From: an uncultured Prevotellaceae bacterium
GTDB lineage: Bacteria; Bacteroidota; Bacteroidia; Bacteroidales; Bacteroidaceae
Length of the DNA stretch: 64,000 nucleotides
NCBI GenBank assembly: GCA_946410305.1
Contig: CAMJZV010000005.1
Coordinates: 1-64,000, forward strand
Direction: 5' to 3'
The notes under the pieces were generated by a model. It made no database searches. It saw only the letters and a list, made by a program, of their open reading frames with translations, and had not been told where the DNA came from. This document shows, piece after piece, positions 41,395-50,403 of the stretch. Both the position numbers and the translations under genes were made by a program. How positions within the stretch are numbered: the first letter of the stretch is position 1; the number at the start of each line of letters is the position of its first letter.

Positions 41395-43374
41395 ATGAGT
41401 TATTTACGATTTGAGAAAGCTGTGATGACCAATTTGGAGGAGTCGCTGCGTCGTGAATTGCTTCGAACAAACCGCTCGGGTGCCTACAGTGCGTCTACGC
41501 TGGTAGACTGCAATACGCGCAAGTACCACGGTCTGCTCGTTGTTCCCGTACCAGAACTTGACGACGAGAACCACGTGCTGCTTTCGTCACTTGACTGTAC
41601 GGTAATTCAACATGGTGCAGAGTTCAACCTCGGACTCCACAAGTATCAAGGTAACAACTTCAGCCCAAAGGGTCACAAGTACATCCGTGAGTTTACTTGT
41701 GACGTAGTACCCACCACCATTTATCGTGTTGGTGGCGTGTTGTTAAAGAAGGAAGTGCTGTTCCACCACTATGAGGACCGCATCCTTATCCGTTATACAT
41801 TGGTGGATGCCCACTCGGCTACTACGCTGCGTTTCCGTCCTTTCCTCGCCTTCCGTTCTGTACGCCAGTTTACCCACGAGAACTCGACAGCCAGTCGTGA
41901 GTATCATGAGGTAGAGAATGGTATCAAGACCTGTATGTATGCCGGCTATCCCGACTTGTATATGCAGTTCTCGAAGAAGAACGAGTTCGTCTTCCAGCCC
42001 GACTGGTATCGTGGCGTGGAGTATCCGAAGGAGCAAGAGCGTGGTTATGCGTCGAACGAAGACCTGTATGTGCCCGGCTACTTCGAGATGAGCATCAAGA
42101 AGGGTGAGAGCATCGTCTTCGCCGGCTCTACGTCGGCTGCCAAGCCCAGTACGCTGAAGAAACTCTTCGACGAGGAGATGGCCGACCGCGTGCCTCGCGA
42201 TAACTTCTATCACTGTCTGGTAACAGCTGCCCACCAGTTCCACTTCCGCGATCGCCGCAGTGGCACTATGGAGAAGATTGACAAGAAGGACGATCGTTAT
42301 CTGCTGGCCGGCTATCCTTGGTTCAAGGCTCGTGCGCGCGATACATTCATAGCAGCACCTGGTCTGACACTGTGTATTGGTGAGATTGACTATTTCGAGA
42401 TGGTGATGAAGACCTCGGAGAAAGCCCTTCGCGAGTTCATGGAGAATAAACCCATTTCTGGCAAGATTTACGAGATAGAGCAACCTGATGTGCCCCTGTG
42501 GGCTATCTGGGCCATCCAGCAGTATGTCAAGGAGGTTGGCAGAGAGCAGGGTTACAAGATGTATGGCAAGCTGGTCAAAGACATCGTGAATTATGTGATG
42601 GCTGGTGGTCATCCTAACCTGCTTCTTGATGACAACGGCTTGGTCTATGCCGATGGTCGCGACAAGGCTGTTACGTGGATGAACTCCACGGCCAACGGTC
42701 GTCCAGTAGTTCCTCGTTCAGGTTATATTGTTGAGTTTAACGCCCTGTGGTATAACGCTATCAAGTTCTGTGCTTCGTTGGAGGCAGAGTTTGGCGATAA
42801 GAAGCTGGCGGATAAATTGGAGAAACTGGCTGATGTCACCAAGACGTCGTTCGTTGACACTTTCATGAACGAGTATGGCTATTTGCTCGACTACGTGGAT
42901 GGCAACATGATGGACTGGAGTGTTCGTCCTAACATGATCTTCCCTGTAGCCTTCGACTATTCTCCGCTGAATCAGGAACAGAAGAAGAGCGTACTCGATG
43001 TCTGCACACGCGAACTGCTGACGCCCAAGGGACTGCGCTCGCTGTCGCCCAAGAGTGGCGGCTACAACCCCATGTATGTCGGTCCGCAGACACAGCGTGA
43101 CTACGCTTACCATCAGGGTACCGCATGGCCGTGGCTGGGCGGCTTCTATATGGAGGCCAGCCTGAAGCTATACAAGCGCACCCGCCTGTCGTTCATCGAG
43201 CGTCAGATGGTGGGCTACGAGGACGAGATGAACTACCACGCCCTGGGAACTATCAGTGAACTCTTCGACGGCAACCCGCCCTTCCACGGACGTGGCGCCA
43301 TGGCCTTTGCCATGAACGTGGCAGAGATACTGCGTGCGCTGAAATTGCTGGAGAAATATACTTATCAAAAATAA
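41395..43374 (+). CDS. Glycogen debranching enzyme (amylo-alpha-1,6-glucosidase, GH133)
   Basis: A 659-aa protein. N-terminal domain with LLRTNRSGAYSASTLVDCNTRKYHGLLV, the recognised start of bacterial debranching enzymes, then a six-hairpin toroid with YLLAGYPWFKARARDTFIAAPGL, DDNGLVYADGRDKAVTWMNST and AYHQGTAWPWLGGFY, the typical amylo-1,6-glucosidase motifs. It cleaves alpha-1,6 branches of glycogen. It is the first gene of a three-gene alpha-glucan operon with its own promoter. Confidence 0.85.
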   Translation: MSYLRFEKAVMTNLEESLRRELLRTNRSGAYSASTLVDCNTRKYHGLLVVPVPELDDENHVLLSSLDCTVIQHGAEFNLGLHKYQGNNFSPKGHKYIREFTCDVVPTTIYRVGGVLLKKEVLFHHYEDRILIRYTLVDAHSATTLRFRPFLAFRSVRQFTHENSTASREYHEVENGIKTCMYAGYPDLYMQFSKKNEFVFQPDWYRGVEYPKEQERGYASNEDLYVPGYFEMSIKKGESIVFAGSTSAAKPSTLKKLFDEEMADRVPRDNFYHCLVTAAHQFHFRDRRSGTMEKIDKKDDRYLLAGYPWFKARARDTFIAAPGLTLCIGEIDYFEMVMKTSEKALREFMENKPISGKIYEIEQPDVPLWAIWAIQQYVKEVGREQGYKMYGKLVKDIVNYVMAGGHPNLLLDDNGLVYADGRDKAVTWMNSTANGRPVVPRSGYIVEFNALWYNAIKFCASLEAEFGDKKLADKLEKLADVTKTSFVDTFMNEYGYLLDYVDGNMMDWSVRPNMIFPVAFDYSPLNQEQKKSVLDVCTRELLTPKGLRSLSPKSGGYNPMYVGPQTQRDYAYHQGTAWPWLGGFYMEASLKLYKRTRLSFIERQMVGYEDEMNYHALGTISELFDGNPPFHGRGAMAFAMNVAEILRALKLLEKYTYQK

Positions 43375-43376
43375 AT

Positions 43377-43383
43377 AAGGAGG
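43377..43383 (+). promoter_or_regulatory. Strong Shine-Dalgarno of the glycosyltransferase gene
   Basis: AAGGAGG, 7 bp before the ATG at 43391. A strong SD is notable because most genes here have none. Confidence 0.65.
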
Positions 43384-43390
43384 ACGCACT

Positions 43391-44662
43391 ATGAAAGTAT
43401 TAATGTTTGGATGGGAGTATCCTCCTCACGTATTCGGTGGACTTGCTACTGCAAACTACGGTATCTCGCAGGGACTCTATGCACAGGGCGATATGGATAT
43501 CACGCTCTGTCTGCCACATCCCTTTGGTGATGAAGACCGTTCCGCCTGTAAGATTGTAGCTATGAATGCTGTGCCCATTGCCTATCGCGACGTGTCGGCT
43601 GACTACGTTCGCGAGCGTGTGGGTAACATCATGGATCCCGACCTCTATTTCCGTCTGCGCGACCACCTGTATGCCGACTTCAACTACATGCACGTCAACG
43701 ACCTTGGCGCTATGGAGTTTGCTGGCGGTTATCCAGGCAATCTGCATGAGGAAATCAATAACTATTCGATTATTGCTGGTGTCGTTGCTCGTACGTTGGA
43801 CTACGACATCATTCACGCCCACGACTGGCTGACCTATCCTGCTGGTATCCATGCTAAGCAGGTCTCTGGCAAGCCTCTGTGCATCCACGTGCATGCTACC
43901 GACTTTGACCGTTCGCGTGGTAAGGTGAACCCTACCGTTTACTCTATCGAGAAGAATGGTATGGACAATGCTGACTGCATCATGTGTGTGTCGGAGCTGA
44001 CCCGTCAGACCGTCATCAACCAGTATCATCAGGATCCGCGCAAGTGCTTCACGGTACATAACGCTGTTTATCCACTGCCTGATGAGTATCAGGCTATTCC
44101 TCGTCCTGACCACACGGGTAAGGACAAGGTGGTGACGTTCCTTGGACGTATCACCATGCAGAAGGGTCCTGAGTACTTCGTTGAGGCTGCTAACATGGTT
44201 ATCCGTCGCACCAAGAACGTACGCTTCTGTATGGCAGGTTCAGGCGACATGATGGATGCGATGATTCAATTGGCTGCTGAGCGTGGTATTGCCGACCGTT
44301 TCCACTTCCCAGGATTCATGCGCGGCAAGCAGGTGTATGAGTGTTTGAAAGACTCTGATGTCTATGTCATGCCTTCTGTCTCTGAGCCCTTCGGTATCTC
44401 GCCGTTGGAGGCTATGCAGTGTGGCACGCCGTCTATCATCTCCAAGCAGTCTGGCTGTGCAGAGATTCTGACCAACTGTATCAAGGTTGACTACTGGGAC
44501 ATCCACGCTTTGGCTGACGCCATCTACAGCATCTGTGCCAACGAGTCGCTCTTTACCTACCTCAAGGAGGAGGGCAAGAACGAGGTTGACCAGATTACCT
44601 GGGAGAAGGTTGGTGCCTGGATTGCAACACTCTACAAACGAACTCTCGGCTGGGAGCAATAA
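43391..44662 (+). CDS. Glycogen-synthase-like glycosyltransferase (GT4/GT5-type)
   Basis: A 423-aa GT-B protein. It begins MKVLMFGWEYPPHVFGGLATANYGISQGL, with the KxGGLA-like donor loop. DIIHAHDWLTYPAG lies in the middle, and the C-terminal domain has VVTFLGRITMQKGPEYFVEAA and VMPSVSEPFGISPLEAMQCGTPSI, the EPFGxxxLEAM motif. It would transfer glucose from a nucleotide sugar to alpha-glucan. Its place between a debranching enzyme and a GH57-like gene supports glycogen metabolism. GT4 and GT5 are hard to separate by eye. Confidence 0.8.
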   Translation: MKVLMFGWEYPPHVFGGLATANYGISQGLYAQGDMDITLCLPHPFGDEDRSACKIVAMNAVPIAYRDVSADYVRERVGNIMDPDLYFRLRDHLYADFNYMHVNDLGAMEFAGGYPGNLHEEINNYSIIAGVVARTLDYDIIHAHDWLTYPAGIHAKQVSGKPLCIHVHATDFDRSRGKVNPTVYSIEKNGMDNADCIMCVSELTRQTVINQYHQDPRKCFTVHNAVYPLPDEYQAIPRPDHTGKDKVVTFLGRITMQKGPEYFVEAANMVIRRTKNVRFCMAGSGDMMDAMIQLAAERGIADRFHFPGFMRGKQVYECLKDSDVYVMPSVSEPFGISPLEAMQCGTPSIISKQSGCAEILTNCIKVDYWDIHALADAIYSICANESLFTYLKEEGKNEVDQITWEKVGAWIATLYKRTLGWEQ

Positions 44663-44696
44663 ACGTTAAACAATAACCAATAAACAATAAACGATT

Positions 44697-46094
44697 ATGA
44701 AAACCATTTGTTTATATTTCGAGATACATCAGATTATCCATCTGAAGCGCTATCGTTTCTTCGATATCGGTACCGATCATTACTACTATGACGACTACGA
44801 GAACGAGCGCAGCATCACCGATATCGCCAACCGTTCCTACATGCCTGCCCTGACAGCTATTGGTGACATGATCAAGGAACACGGTCAGTATTTCAAGGTG
44901 GCCTTCTCTTTGTCTGGTACAGGCATTGAGCAGTTGGAGTTCCATGCTCCGCAGGTCATTGAGAAGCTGCAAGAACTCAACCAGACCGGTTGTGTAGAGT
45001 TCCTCGCAGAGCCTTACTCTCATGGTCTTTCTTCACTGGCTAACGAGGAGACCTTTGCTCTTGATGTGAAGAAGCAGGCTGCCAAGATTGAGGAGCTCTT
45101 TGGCAGGAAGCCTACCGTTGCTCGCAACTCATCGCTCATCTACTCTGACGATATCGGTGGACAGATTGCCGCCATGGGCTTCAAGGGAATGCTGACCGAG
45201 GGTGCCAAGCACGTGCTGGGCTGGAAGTCACCACACTATGTCTATAACTGTAACATCGCCCCGAACCTGAAGCTGTTGCTCCGCGACGTAGAGTTGTCTG
45301 ACGACATCTCACTGCGCTTCAACAATCCTGACTGGGAAGGCTATCCCCTGTTTGCCGATAACTACATCGATCGCATTGCCCGCTTCCCAGAGGAAGAGCA
45401 GATTATCAATATCTTCATGGAGCTGAGTGCCCTGGGTATCGCCCAGCCGCTTTCATCTAACATCCTCGACTTCCTGAAGGCACTGCCTGCATGCGCTAAG
45501 GAGAAGGGTATTACGTTCTCTACACCTACTGAGATCTGCATGAAGACCAAGAGTGTTGGTGAACTCAACGTACCCGACACTCTGTCATGGGTTGACGAGG
45601 AGCGCGACTGCTCATGCTGGTTGGGTAATGCCATGCAGCGTGAGGCTTTCAACAAGCTCTACAGTGTGGCTGACCGCCTGCGTATTGCCGACGACCCACG
45701 CATCAATCAGGACTGGGACTACCTGCAGGCTTCTAACAACTTCCGCTTCATGACTACCAAGCCCTCTAACGTAGGTCTGGATCGTGGCATCTATAGCGGA
45801 CCGTTCGATGCCTTCACCAACTATATGAATATCCTCGGTGACTTCATCAACAGAGTCAACGCACTCTATCCACAGGAGATTGAGAACGACGAGCTCAATG
45901 CACTGCTCACCACCATCCGCAACCAGGGTGACGAGATTGAGATGAAGGATAAGGAGATTATCCGTCTGAAAGCTCGCCTGGAGAAGTTGGAGCCAAAGAA
46001 AGCCGAGAAGAAGGCTGCTCCAAAGAAAGCTGCCGCTCCCAAGAAAGCACCTGCAAAGAAGGTGGAGGAGAAAGCTGCTGAAGAGAAGAAGTAA
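44697..46094 (+). CDS. GH57-family-like protein, possibly catalytically inactive
   Basis: A 465-aa protein. Length and segments such as LKRYRFFDIG, GCVEFLAEPYSHGLSSL, GFKGMLTEG and LLLRDVELSDDISLRF are those of Bacteroidetes GH57 alpha-amylases. Canonical relatives, as I remember them, have HQPYRL, RNTELIY with the nucleophile Glu, and FMDYETFG with the acid/base Asp. Here these are HQIIHL, RNSSLIY (Ser146) and FMELSALG (Glu242). So it may be a pseudoenzyme or bind glucan only. The last 40 residues are Lys/Ala/Pro-rich. It is the third gene of the glycogen operon. Confidence 0.75.
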   Translation: MKTICLYFEIHQIIHLKRYRFFDIGTDHYYYDDYENERSITDIANRSYMPALTAIGDMIKEHGQYFKVAFSLSGTGIEQLEFHAPQVIEKLQELNQTGCVEFLAEPYSHGLSSLANEETFALDVKKQAAKIEELFGRKPTVARNSSLIYSDDIGGQIAAMGFKGMLTEGAKHVLGWKSPHYVYNCNIAPNLKLLLRDVELSDDISLRFNNPDWEGYPLFADNYIDRIARFPEEEQIINIFMELSALGIAQPLSSNILDFLKALPACAKEKGITFSTPTEICMKTKSVGELNVPDTLSWVDEERDCSCWLGNAMQREAFNKLYSVADRLRIADDPRINQDWDYLQASNNFRFMTTKPSNVGLDRGIYSGPFDAFTNYMNILGDFINRVNALYPQEIENDELNALLTTIRNQGDEIEMKDKEIIRLKARLEKLEPKKAEKKAAPKKAAAPKKAPAKKVEEKAAEEKK

Positions 46095-46121
46095 TCTAAT
46101 ACGGTTACGAATAATAGAGAG

Positions 46122-46157
46122 AAGAAGGGAACCTTACAAAAGGTTCCCTTCTTGTTT
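46122..46157 (+). terminator. Terminator of the alpha-glucan operon
   Basis: A perfect 13-bp stem (46122-46134 with 46141-46153), loop TACAAA, then GTTT. The T-run is short. Confidence 0.75.
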
Positions 46158-46204
46158 GATGATAGAAAAAAACGGATTCTCTTGCTTTTTCACTCACTTA
46201 TTTG

Positions 46205-46212
46205 TACCTTTG
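46205..46212 (+). promoter_or_regulatory. -7 element of the Cys/His-rich protein gene
   Basis: TACCTTTG ends 5 bp before the GTG start at 46218, so the transcript is probably leaderless. Confidence 0.6.
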
Positions 46213-46217
46213 CACCC

Positions 46218-46565
46218 GTGAAACTGGATAACAGACGACATATTGCCTCGTGGTTGCTATTGGCCGTATTCGTGCCAATGCTGATTCTCTCGTCACTTCA
46301 TGAGCATGATACCAGCGTGTCGGCAGCAGAGACGGAGTGTGTCGATTGTGTACATCACAGTTGTCATGGTCACCTCACACAGATGGCGTCATGGACACAC
46401 GACTGTGTGCTGTGCCAGTTCCTCACGTTGGCGATGCTGGTAGCCGTTATGTTGGCTGTCACGGTATCTGCTCTTGTATGTAATAAACGTTATGCCCAGC
46501 CTTTGTATGGCTATCGTGCCGACAGCTGTGGCGTTATTGTAACCCGGGGACCTCCGTTTGTCTGA
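46218..46565 (+). CDS. Cys/His-rich small membrane protein next to a TonB receptor
   Basis: 115 aa from GTG at 46218. A signal or membrane segment (IASWLLLAVFVPMLILSSLH) is followed by HEHDTSVSAAETECVDCVHHSCHGHL and WTHDCVLCQFL, then a second membrane segment (LTLAMLVAVMLAVTVSALV). The spaced CVDC, HHSCHGH and CVLC groups look like a metal- or redox-binding region in the periplasm. It precedes a His-rich TonB receptor by 56 bp. A role in metal acquisition is inferred. Start choice is uncertain. Confidence 0.6.
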   Translation: MKLDNRRHIASWLLLAVFVPMLILSSLHEHDTSVSAAETECVDCVHHSCHGHLTQMASWTHDCVLCQFLTLAMLVAVMLAVTVSALVCNKRYAQPLYGYRADSCGVIVTRGPPFV

Positions 46566-46621
46566 TTTTCCCCTAGACTTTTTACATACATTATATATAC
46601 TCTTTTTTATTGAATCACAGA

Positions 46622-48793
46622 ATGAAAATAAAAACCATTCTGCTATTGTTGTGTATATACACGACAGTGGCAGCTCAAAATAATAGTAGACATCAACATG
46701 CAGAGGACTCTACGGATGTCTTTTTCCGTCATTTGCAACTGAACGAACTGACAGTGACGGGTGTGACGGGCGATACGAAACTGAAACATGCCACTGCTCC
46801 CGTGAGCATTGTATCGCCAAAGGCGCTGCGGGCTACGGCTTCAACAAATATTATCGATGCCATCGCTCATCAGCCAGGTGTCAGCCAACTAACCACAGGC
46901 GGCAGTATCTCGAAACCCATTATCCGCGGACTAGGTTATAATCGCGTAATAGTGATGAGCGAGGGCGTGCGCCAAGAGGGCCAGCAATGGGGTGACGAGC
47001 ATGGTATAGAGGTTGATGGCAACAGTGTGAACAGCATCGAGATACTGAAAGGTCCTGCCTCACTGATGTATGGCTCTGACGCGATGGCGGGTGTGGTTAT
47101 TCTCCACCAACAGCCTACGCTGGCCGAGGGCGAGATGAAAGCCAACGTCAGTTCTGAATATCAGACCAACAATGGTCTCTTCCATTATTCATTACAGGTG
47201 GCCGGCAACCAACAAGGCTTTGTATGGGATGCCCGCTACAGCGATAAGATGGCTCATGCCTATAAAAATAAGTACGATGGTTACGTACCTGGCTCGCAAT
47301 TCCGTGAACGGGCTGGACGATTGATGTTGGGTGTGAATAAAGCATGGGGACACTCGCGACTCACGTGGTCGGCTTACCACCTGACACCAAGTATCATTGA
47401 AGGCGAGCGTGACGTTGTTACTGGCGATTTAGTGTGCTTGTCGGTTTCCCCGACGAGTTACTCAAAGTCTCTTCCCTTTCAACAAGTGAAACATTACAAA
47501 CTGGTGTGGGACAACTCGCTGAATCTTTCGTCGGGTTATCTGAAAGCAATTATCGGCTATCAGCAAAACAGCCGTCAGGAGTTTGAAGAGTGCGAAGACG
47601 AATACGAACTGTTTTTCAAACTACATACTCTGACCTACGACCTGCGTTACATTACCAACGAGTTTAACGGTTGGAAACTCTCTACGGGTATCGGTGGCAT
47701 GTATCAGAAATCGGGCAACGAGGGTGAGGAATATCTCATTCCAGACTACCGTCTCTTTGACTTTGGCCTCTATACCACAGCCACCAAGACTATCGGTGAA
47801 CATTGGACGCTGAATGGTGGTGTGCGTTATGATCACCGCCGCCTGCACGGCTACGAACTGATGGAGGATGGAGAACAGCGCTTTACGGATTTCTCGCGAC
47901 ACTTCAATGGACTGACGGGAAGTATAGGCGCTGTCTTTAATGTGAACGACAACCTTAACGTGAAACTGAACGTGGCCCGAGGTTTCCGTACCCCCAACAT
48001 GAGCGAACTGGCCTCGAACGGCGTACACGAAGGCTCTATCCGCTACGAACAGGGTAATCAGCAACTGAAGGCGGAATATAGTCTGCAGGCCGACCTCGGT
48101 GTCGATTTCACCTCGCGATATGTCTCTGCACAGCTGGCTCTCTTTGCTAACCGTATCGATAACTATATCTTTACACATCGCGTGGCAGAAGAAATCGAGG
48201 AAGGATACCTGACCTATGTCTATACTCAGGGTGATGCCCGATTGTTGGGATTTGAGGCTGGTGTAGACTTCCATCCCGTCCATAGCGTTCATTTTTCCAA
48301 CACCTTCTCGTATGTCGATGCCCGTCTCACCTCTCACCACTCATCTCTTACCTCTGAGAATAAGTATCTCCCCTTTACACCAGCACCCAAATGGTCGTCG
48401 GAGTTGAAGTGGGAGCTGTCTCATCATTCACATCCAACAGTAGCCCATCACCATACAACGGATGCTGCTCATCGTTCGCTCCTCAATAATCTTTATGTCG
48501 CCGCGGCCCTCGATTGCTACCTGAAGCAGTCGCACATCTATAGTGCCGACGATACTGAGACGGAAACGCCTGGCTATGCGCTACTCTCACTTTCGGCAGG
48601 CACCGACATCCAGCTGCACGGCAAGAAAATCGCTGAGCTCTACGTTACTGCCGATAACCTGTTGGATAAAGCCTATCAGAATCACTTGAACCGCCTGAAA
48701 TATGCAGACCTGAACACTGTAACAGGTCGTAGAGGTGTCTATAATATGGGGCGTAACATCACCTTTAAGGTAGTGGTGCCGATAGCACTTTAG
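46622..48793 (+). CDS. TonB-dependent receptor, probable metal uptake
   Basis: 723 aa from ATG at 46622. Signal peptide (MKIKTILLLLCIYTTVAAQ), plug domain (KLKHATAPVSIVSPKALRATASTNIIDAIAHQPGVSQL, GGSISKPIIRGLGYNRVIVMSEGVRQEGQQWGDEHG) and a 22-strand barrel ending in NITFKVVVPIAL. His-rich segments occur after the signal (NNSRHQHAED) and in an outer loop (SHHSHPTVAHHHTTDAAH). The plug GQQWGDEHG resembles ZnuD-type receptors, so zinc or another metal is likely. The preceding gene encodes a Cys/His-rich protein. Confidence 0.8.
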   Translation: MKIKTILLLLCIYTTVAAQNNSRHQHAEDSTDVFFRHLQLNELTVTGVTGDTKLKHATAPVSIVSPKALRATASTNIIDAIAHQPGVSQLTTGGSISKPIIRGLGYNRVIVMSEGVRQEGQQWGDEHGIEVDGNSVNSIEILKGPASLMYGSDAMAGVVILHQQPTLAEGEMKANVSSEYQTNNGLFHYSLQVAGNQQGFVWDARYSDKMAHAYKNKYDGYVPGSQFRERAGRLMLGVNKAWGHSRLTWSAYHLTPSIIEGERDVVTGDLVCLSVSPTSYSKSLPFQQVKHYKLVWDNSLNLSSGYLKAIIGYQQNSRQEFEECEDEYELFFKLHTLTYDLRYITNEFNGWKLSTGIGGMYQKSGNEGEEYLIPDYRLFDFGLYTTATKTIGEHWTLNGGVRYDHRRLHGYELMEDGEQRFTDFSRHFNGLTGSIGAVFNVNDNLNVKLNVARGFRTPNMSELASNGVHEGSIRYEQGNQQLKAEYSLQADLGVDFTSRYVSAQLALFANRIDNYIFTHRVAEEIEEGYLTYVYTQGDARLLGFEAGVDFHPVHSVHFSNTFSYVDARLTSHHSSLTSENKYLPFTPAPKWSSELKWELSHHSHPTVAHHHTTDAAHRSLLNNLYVAAALDCYLKQSHIYSADDTETETPGYALLSLSAGTDIQLHGKKIAELYVTADNLLDKAYQNHLNRLKYADLNTVTGRRGVYNMGRNITFKVVVPIAL

Positions 48794-48829
48794 TTGGTAG
48801 TTAAACCCTTGGGATTCAAACCCAAGAAC

Positions 48830-48862
48830 AAAAAAAGGGACTTGATAAAAGTCCCTTTTTTG
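48830..48862. terminator. Bidirectional terminator between the TonB receptor and tRNA-Lys
   Basis: AAAAAAGGGACTT pairs with AAGTCCCTTTTTT around loop GATAA, with A-runs and T-runs on both sides, so it can end both the receptor transcript and the leftward tRNA transcript. Confidence 0.75.
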
Positions 48863-48935
48863 TGATCCGCTTGGGGCTCGAACCCAAGACCCCAACATTA
48901 AAAGTGTTGTGCTCTACCAACTGAGCTAGCGGATC
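48863..48935 (-). tRNA. tRNA-Lys (TTT)
   Basis: A 73-nt cloverleaf on the reverse strand from GATCCGC to GCGGATCA. Anticodon loop CTTTTAA between CAACA and TGTTG stem arms, anticodon TTT. T loop TTCGAGC. All stems pair. CCA is not encoded. Confidence 0.95.
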
Positions 48936-48965
48936 AACCTTAGTGCTTTATGATAAAAGCGGGTG

Positions 48966-48973
48966 CAAAGGTA
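48966..48973 (-). promoter_or_regulatory. -7 element of tRNA-Lys
   Basis: TACCTTTG on the reverse strand, 30 bp upstream of the tRNA 5' end. Confidence 0.65.
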
Positions 48974-48998
48974 CAACTTTTTGTTGAATTAGCCAAAT

Positions 48999-49610
48999 TT
49001 ATTCCGTAGTTTTTTCATTTTTGGCTTTCTTCTCCTCTGCTATTGCCTGCTTATAACACTCACGGCAGAGCGGTTCATACTCCTGTGTCTCACCCAGTAG
49101 CACGCGTTTGTCGTTCTGTACGGTGCGGTGACTGACGTATGCCAGTGAGCCACACTTCACACAGATGGCATGCACCTTGGTCACGTCGTCAGCGATGGCG
49201 CAGAGGGCTGGCATAGGGCCAAAGGGGATTCCTTTGTAGTCCATGTCGAGACCGGCAATGATGACGCGTACACCACGATTGGCCAGTTCATTACATACGC
49301 TGACCAGTCCTTCGTCGAAGAACTGTGCCTCGTCGATGCCTACTACGTCTATGTCACTTGACAGCAACAGAATGCTGGCCGATGAGTCGAGTGGGGTAGA
49401 GGGTATGGCGTTATGGTCGTGGCTCACCACCTCCTCGTCACTATATCGGGTGTCTATAGCGGGCTTGAAGATCTCTACCTTCTGCTTGGCAAACTGTGCA
49501 CGGCGCAGACGACGAATCAGCTCTTCGGTCTTTCCGGAGAACATAGAGCCACACACTACTTCTATTCTTCCTGGGCGGCGTGTCTCGCCCGATGTTGGAT
49601 ATGTAATCAT
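48999..49610 (-). CDS. tdk: Thymidine kinase
   Basis: A 203-aa type II thymidine kinase. Walker A GSMFSGKT in [21 protein letters not shown], Walker [11 protein letters not shown], and a structural zinc site with CVKCGS and CREC. It phosphorylates deoxythymidine with ATP in the salvage pathway. The ATG at 49610 starts only 4 bp after a TATCTTTG box, so it is leaderless. The gene is divergent from rsmI with about 70 bp between them, which carry both promoters. It has a Glu/Lys-rich C-terminal tail. Confidence 0.95.
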   Translation of the reverse strand: MITYPTSGETRRPGRIEVVCGSMFSGKTEELIRRLRRAQFAKQKVEIFKPAIDTRYSDEEVVSHDHNAIPSTPLDSSASILLLSSDIDVVGIDEAQFFDEGLVSVCNELANRGVRVIIAGLDMDYKGIPFGPMPALCAIADDVTKVHAICVKCGSLAYVSHRTVQNDKRVLLGETQEYEPLCRECYKQAIAEEKKAKNEKTTE

Positions 49611-49614
49611 GCTG

Positions 49615-49622
49615 CAAAGATA
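49615..49622 (-). promoter_or_regulatory. -7 element of tdk
   Basis: TATCTTTG on the reverse strand, ending 4 bp before the tdk ATG. Confidence 0.6.
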
Positions 49623-49666
49623 ATAAATAATTCATAATTTATAATGCATATTTCATAATTATTTTT

Positions 49667-49674
49667 TAATTTTG
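49667..49674 (+). promoter_or_regulatory. -7 element of rsmI
   Basis: TAATTTTG, ending 7 bp before the rsmI ATG. Confidence 0.6.
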
Positions 49675-49681
49675 CAGCGTT

Positions 49682-50353
49682 ATGGGAATATTATATATTG
49701 TACCCACGCCCGTAGGAAACATGGAGGACATGACACTTCGGGCTATCCGCATCTTAAAAGAGGCAGATGTGGTGCTGGCTGAAGATACCCGTACGTCGGG
49801 CATCCTACTGAAGCATTTCGATATCAAGCAGCACCTGCTGTCGCACCATAAGTTCAACGAGCATGGCACCTCTGCATCAGTCATCGAGCGCTTACAGGCT
49901 GGTCAGACCGTTGCCCTTATCAGTGATGCAGGCACGCCAGGCATCTCTGATCCAGGCTTCTTTTTGGTGCGTGAGGCTGTCAAGGCTGGCATCGAGGTGC
50001 AGACCCTGCCTGGTGCTACCGCCTTTGTCCCTGCATTGGTGTCGAGTGGCCTGCCTTGTGACCGTTTCTGCTTCGAAGGTTTCCTGCCTCAGAAGAAGGG
50101 ACGCCAGACTAAATTGCAGAGCCTTGTCGATGAGGAGCGCACGATGGTGTTCTATGAGTCCCCCTATCGTGTGCTGAAAACCTTGCAGCAGTTCAGCGAG
50201 GTCTTTGGTCCTGAGCGTCAGGTTAGCTGTTGCCGTGAGATTTCCAAGGTTCATGAGGAGAGCGTGCGTGGTACGCTGCAGGAGGTGATAGCTCATTTTA
50301 CGGAGCATGAGCCACGCGGAGAGTTCGTGATAGTTCTTGCAGGCAAGAATTAG
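49682..50353 (+). CDS. rsmI: 16S rRNA (cytidine 1402-2'-O)-methyltransferase
   Basis: A 223-aa protein starting MGILYIVPTPVGNMEDMTLRAIRILKEADVVLAEDTRTSGILLKHF, the typical RsmI start, with SDAGTPGISDPG, the tetrapyrrole-methylase SAM-binding loop, and LPGATAFVPALVSSGLP. It methylates the 2'-O of C1402 in 16S rRNA. Length is somewhat short of E. coli RsmI (286), as in Bacteroidetes relatives. It has a near-leaderless promoter, and a lipoprotein gene follows 50 bp downstream. Confidence 0.9.
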   Translation: MGILYIVPTPVGNMEDMTLRAIRILKEADVVLAEDTRTSGILLKHFDIKQHLLSHHKFNEHGTSASVIERLQAGQTVALISDAGTPGISDPGFFLVREAVKAGIEVQTLPGATAFVPALVSSGLPCDRFCFEGFLPQKKGRQTKLQSLVDEERTMVFYESPYRVLKTLQQFSEVFGPERQVSCCREISKVHEESVRGTLQEVIAHFTEHEPRGEFVIVLAGKN

Positions 50354-50403
50354 GAATGAAGAATTAATAATGAAGAATTTCCTACCGGATTAATAATAAC
50401 GAT

